From Victivallaceae bacterium (GTDB taxonomy: Bacteria > Verrucomicrobiota > Lentisphaeria > Victivallales > Victivallaceae), in NCBI GenBank assembly GCA_021647315.1, contig JAKIUY010000019.1:1-50357 (forward strand): DNA of 50,357 nt. Direction: 5' to 3'. Shown piece by piece: positions 50,329-50,357 of this stretch (its first letter is position 1; every line of letters begins with the position of its first letter). The notes below the pieces were generated by a model that searched no databases, was not told the origin of the DNA, and saw only the letters and a program-made list of their open reading frames with translations. The translations under genes were made by a program, and so were the position numbers.

Positions 50329-50357
50329 ATGAGTAACAATAGCATAGAATTAGTAAT
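50329..50357 (+). CDS. 5' end of a gene cut by the window edge (transposase-like control)
   Basis: ATG AGT AAC AAT AGC ATA GAA TTA GTA gives MSNNSIELV, followed by the edge of the window. The AAGGAG is 8 bases from the ATG. Nine residues do not allow a family call. The upstream arrangement, a promoter whose -35 arm can pair with the SD in read-through RNA, is a known feature of insertion sequences, so a transposase is a possibility only. Confidence 0.45.

Noticed and set aside
1..50357. tRNA, rRNA, tmRNA or riboswitch genes
   Set aside because: I looked for TTCGANNC-type arms, rRNA-like blocks and known leaders before biosynthetic genes and saw none I could support by eye; a covariance-model scan would be needed to exclude them.

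Overview
The window is about 50 kb of bacterial chromosome of moderate-to-low GC, with genes on both strands and unusually repeat-rich intergenic DNA. Inference: the source is a member of the PVC superphylum, most likely Lentisphaerota or a close relative. The hints are a secreted PQQ-like beta-propeller opening with an EDWPVWRG-type sequence, Gfo/Idh and xylose-isomerase-like TIM-barrel remnants, a UroD-family gene paired with an AraC regulator, a coiled-coil/TPR envelope protein and a TMTC-like membrane protein. No rRNA, tRNA or CRISPR was seen, so the placement is not secure.

Layout. 1-4700 holds a cysteine-repeat lipoprotein cut short by a frameshift, a decaying sugar-catabolism cluster (one TIM-barrel isomerase and two Gfo/Idh fragments), an ABC-F ATPase, and a 48-residue ribbon-helix-helix antitoxin with its own operator. 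4.8-12.4 kb carries dinB, two glycosyltransferases, proC, a small PrsW-like fragment and a Na/Pi cotransporter fused to a lipoprotein/Ig-like front end. 12.4-19.6 kb is mostly housekeeping: thrC, a phospholipid-methyltransferase-like membrane protein, an ECF sigma factor, smpB, dnaJ-grpE and hflX. 19.7-29.4 kb carries envelope genes (coiled-coil/TPR protein, TMTC-like protein, parvulin, D-Ala-D-Ala carboxypeptidase) and leuA. 29.7-33.8 kb has the divergent AraC/UroD pair and a pabB-pabC fusion.

34.2-42.0 kb is the most unusual region: six minus-strand genes for a secreted PQQ-like beta-propeller, a 2x[4Fe-4S] protein, a radical SAM enzyme, a DUF116-polyprenyl diphosphate synthase fusion, a prenyltransferase/cyclase-like alpha-barrel protein and a class II (DGDD) terpene-cyclase-like protein. 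The middle three overlap. The set looks like an isoprenoid cyclisation and modification pathway with an uncommon enzyme combination. No squalene- or phytoene-synthase gene is visible nearby.

42.6-47.9 kb has a DeoR regulator and a pyruvate-dehydrogenase-type operon (fused E1 alpha-beta, then E2 with what look like two peripheral-subunit-binding domains), interrupted by a four-helix-bundle gene and closed by a strong terminator. 48-50.4 kb has a hydrolase remnant, an HD-domain hydrolase, a BamE-like lipoprotein and, at the right edge, the start of a gene whose Shine-Dalgarno lies in an inverted repeat reminiscent of insertion sequences.

At least three families of dispersed intergenic repeats recur: R1 (five copies), R2 (three copies of about 90 bp) and R3 (two). 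Several larger inverted-repeat elements add to these. R1 copies often sit directly against stop codons and one supplies the last codons of a gene.
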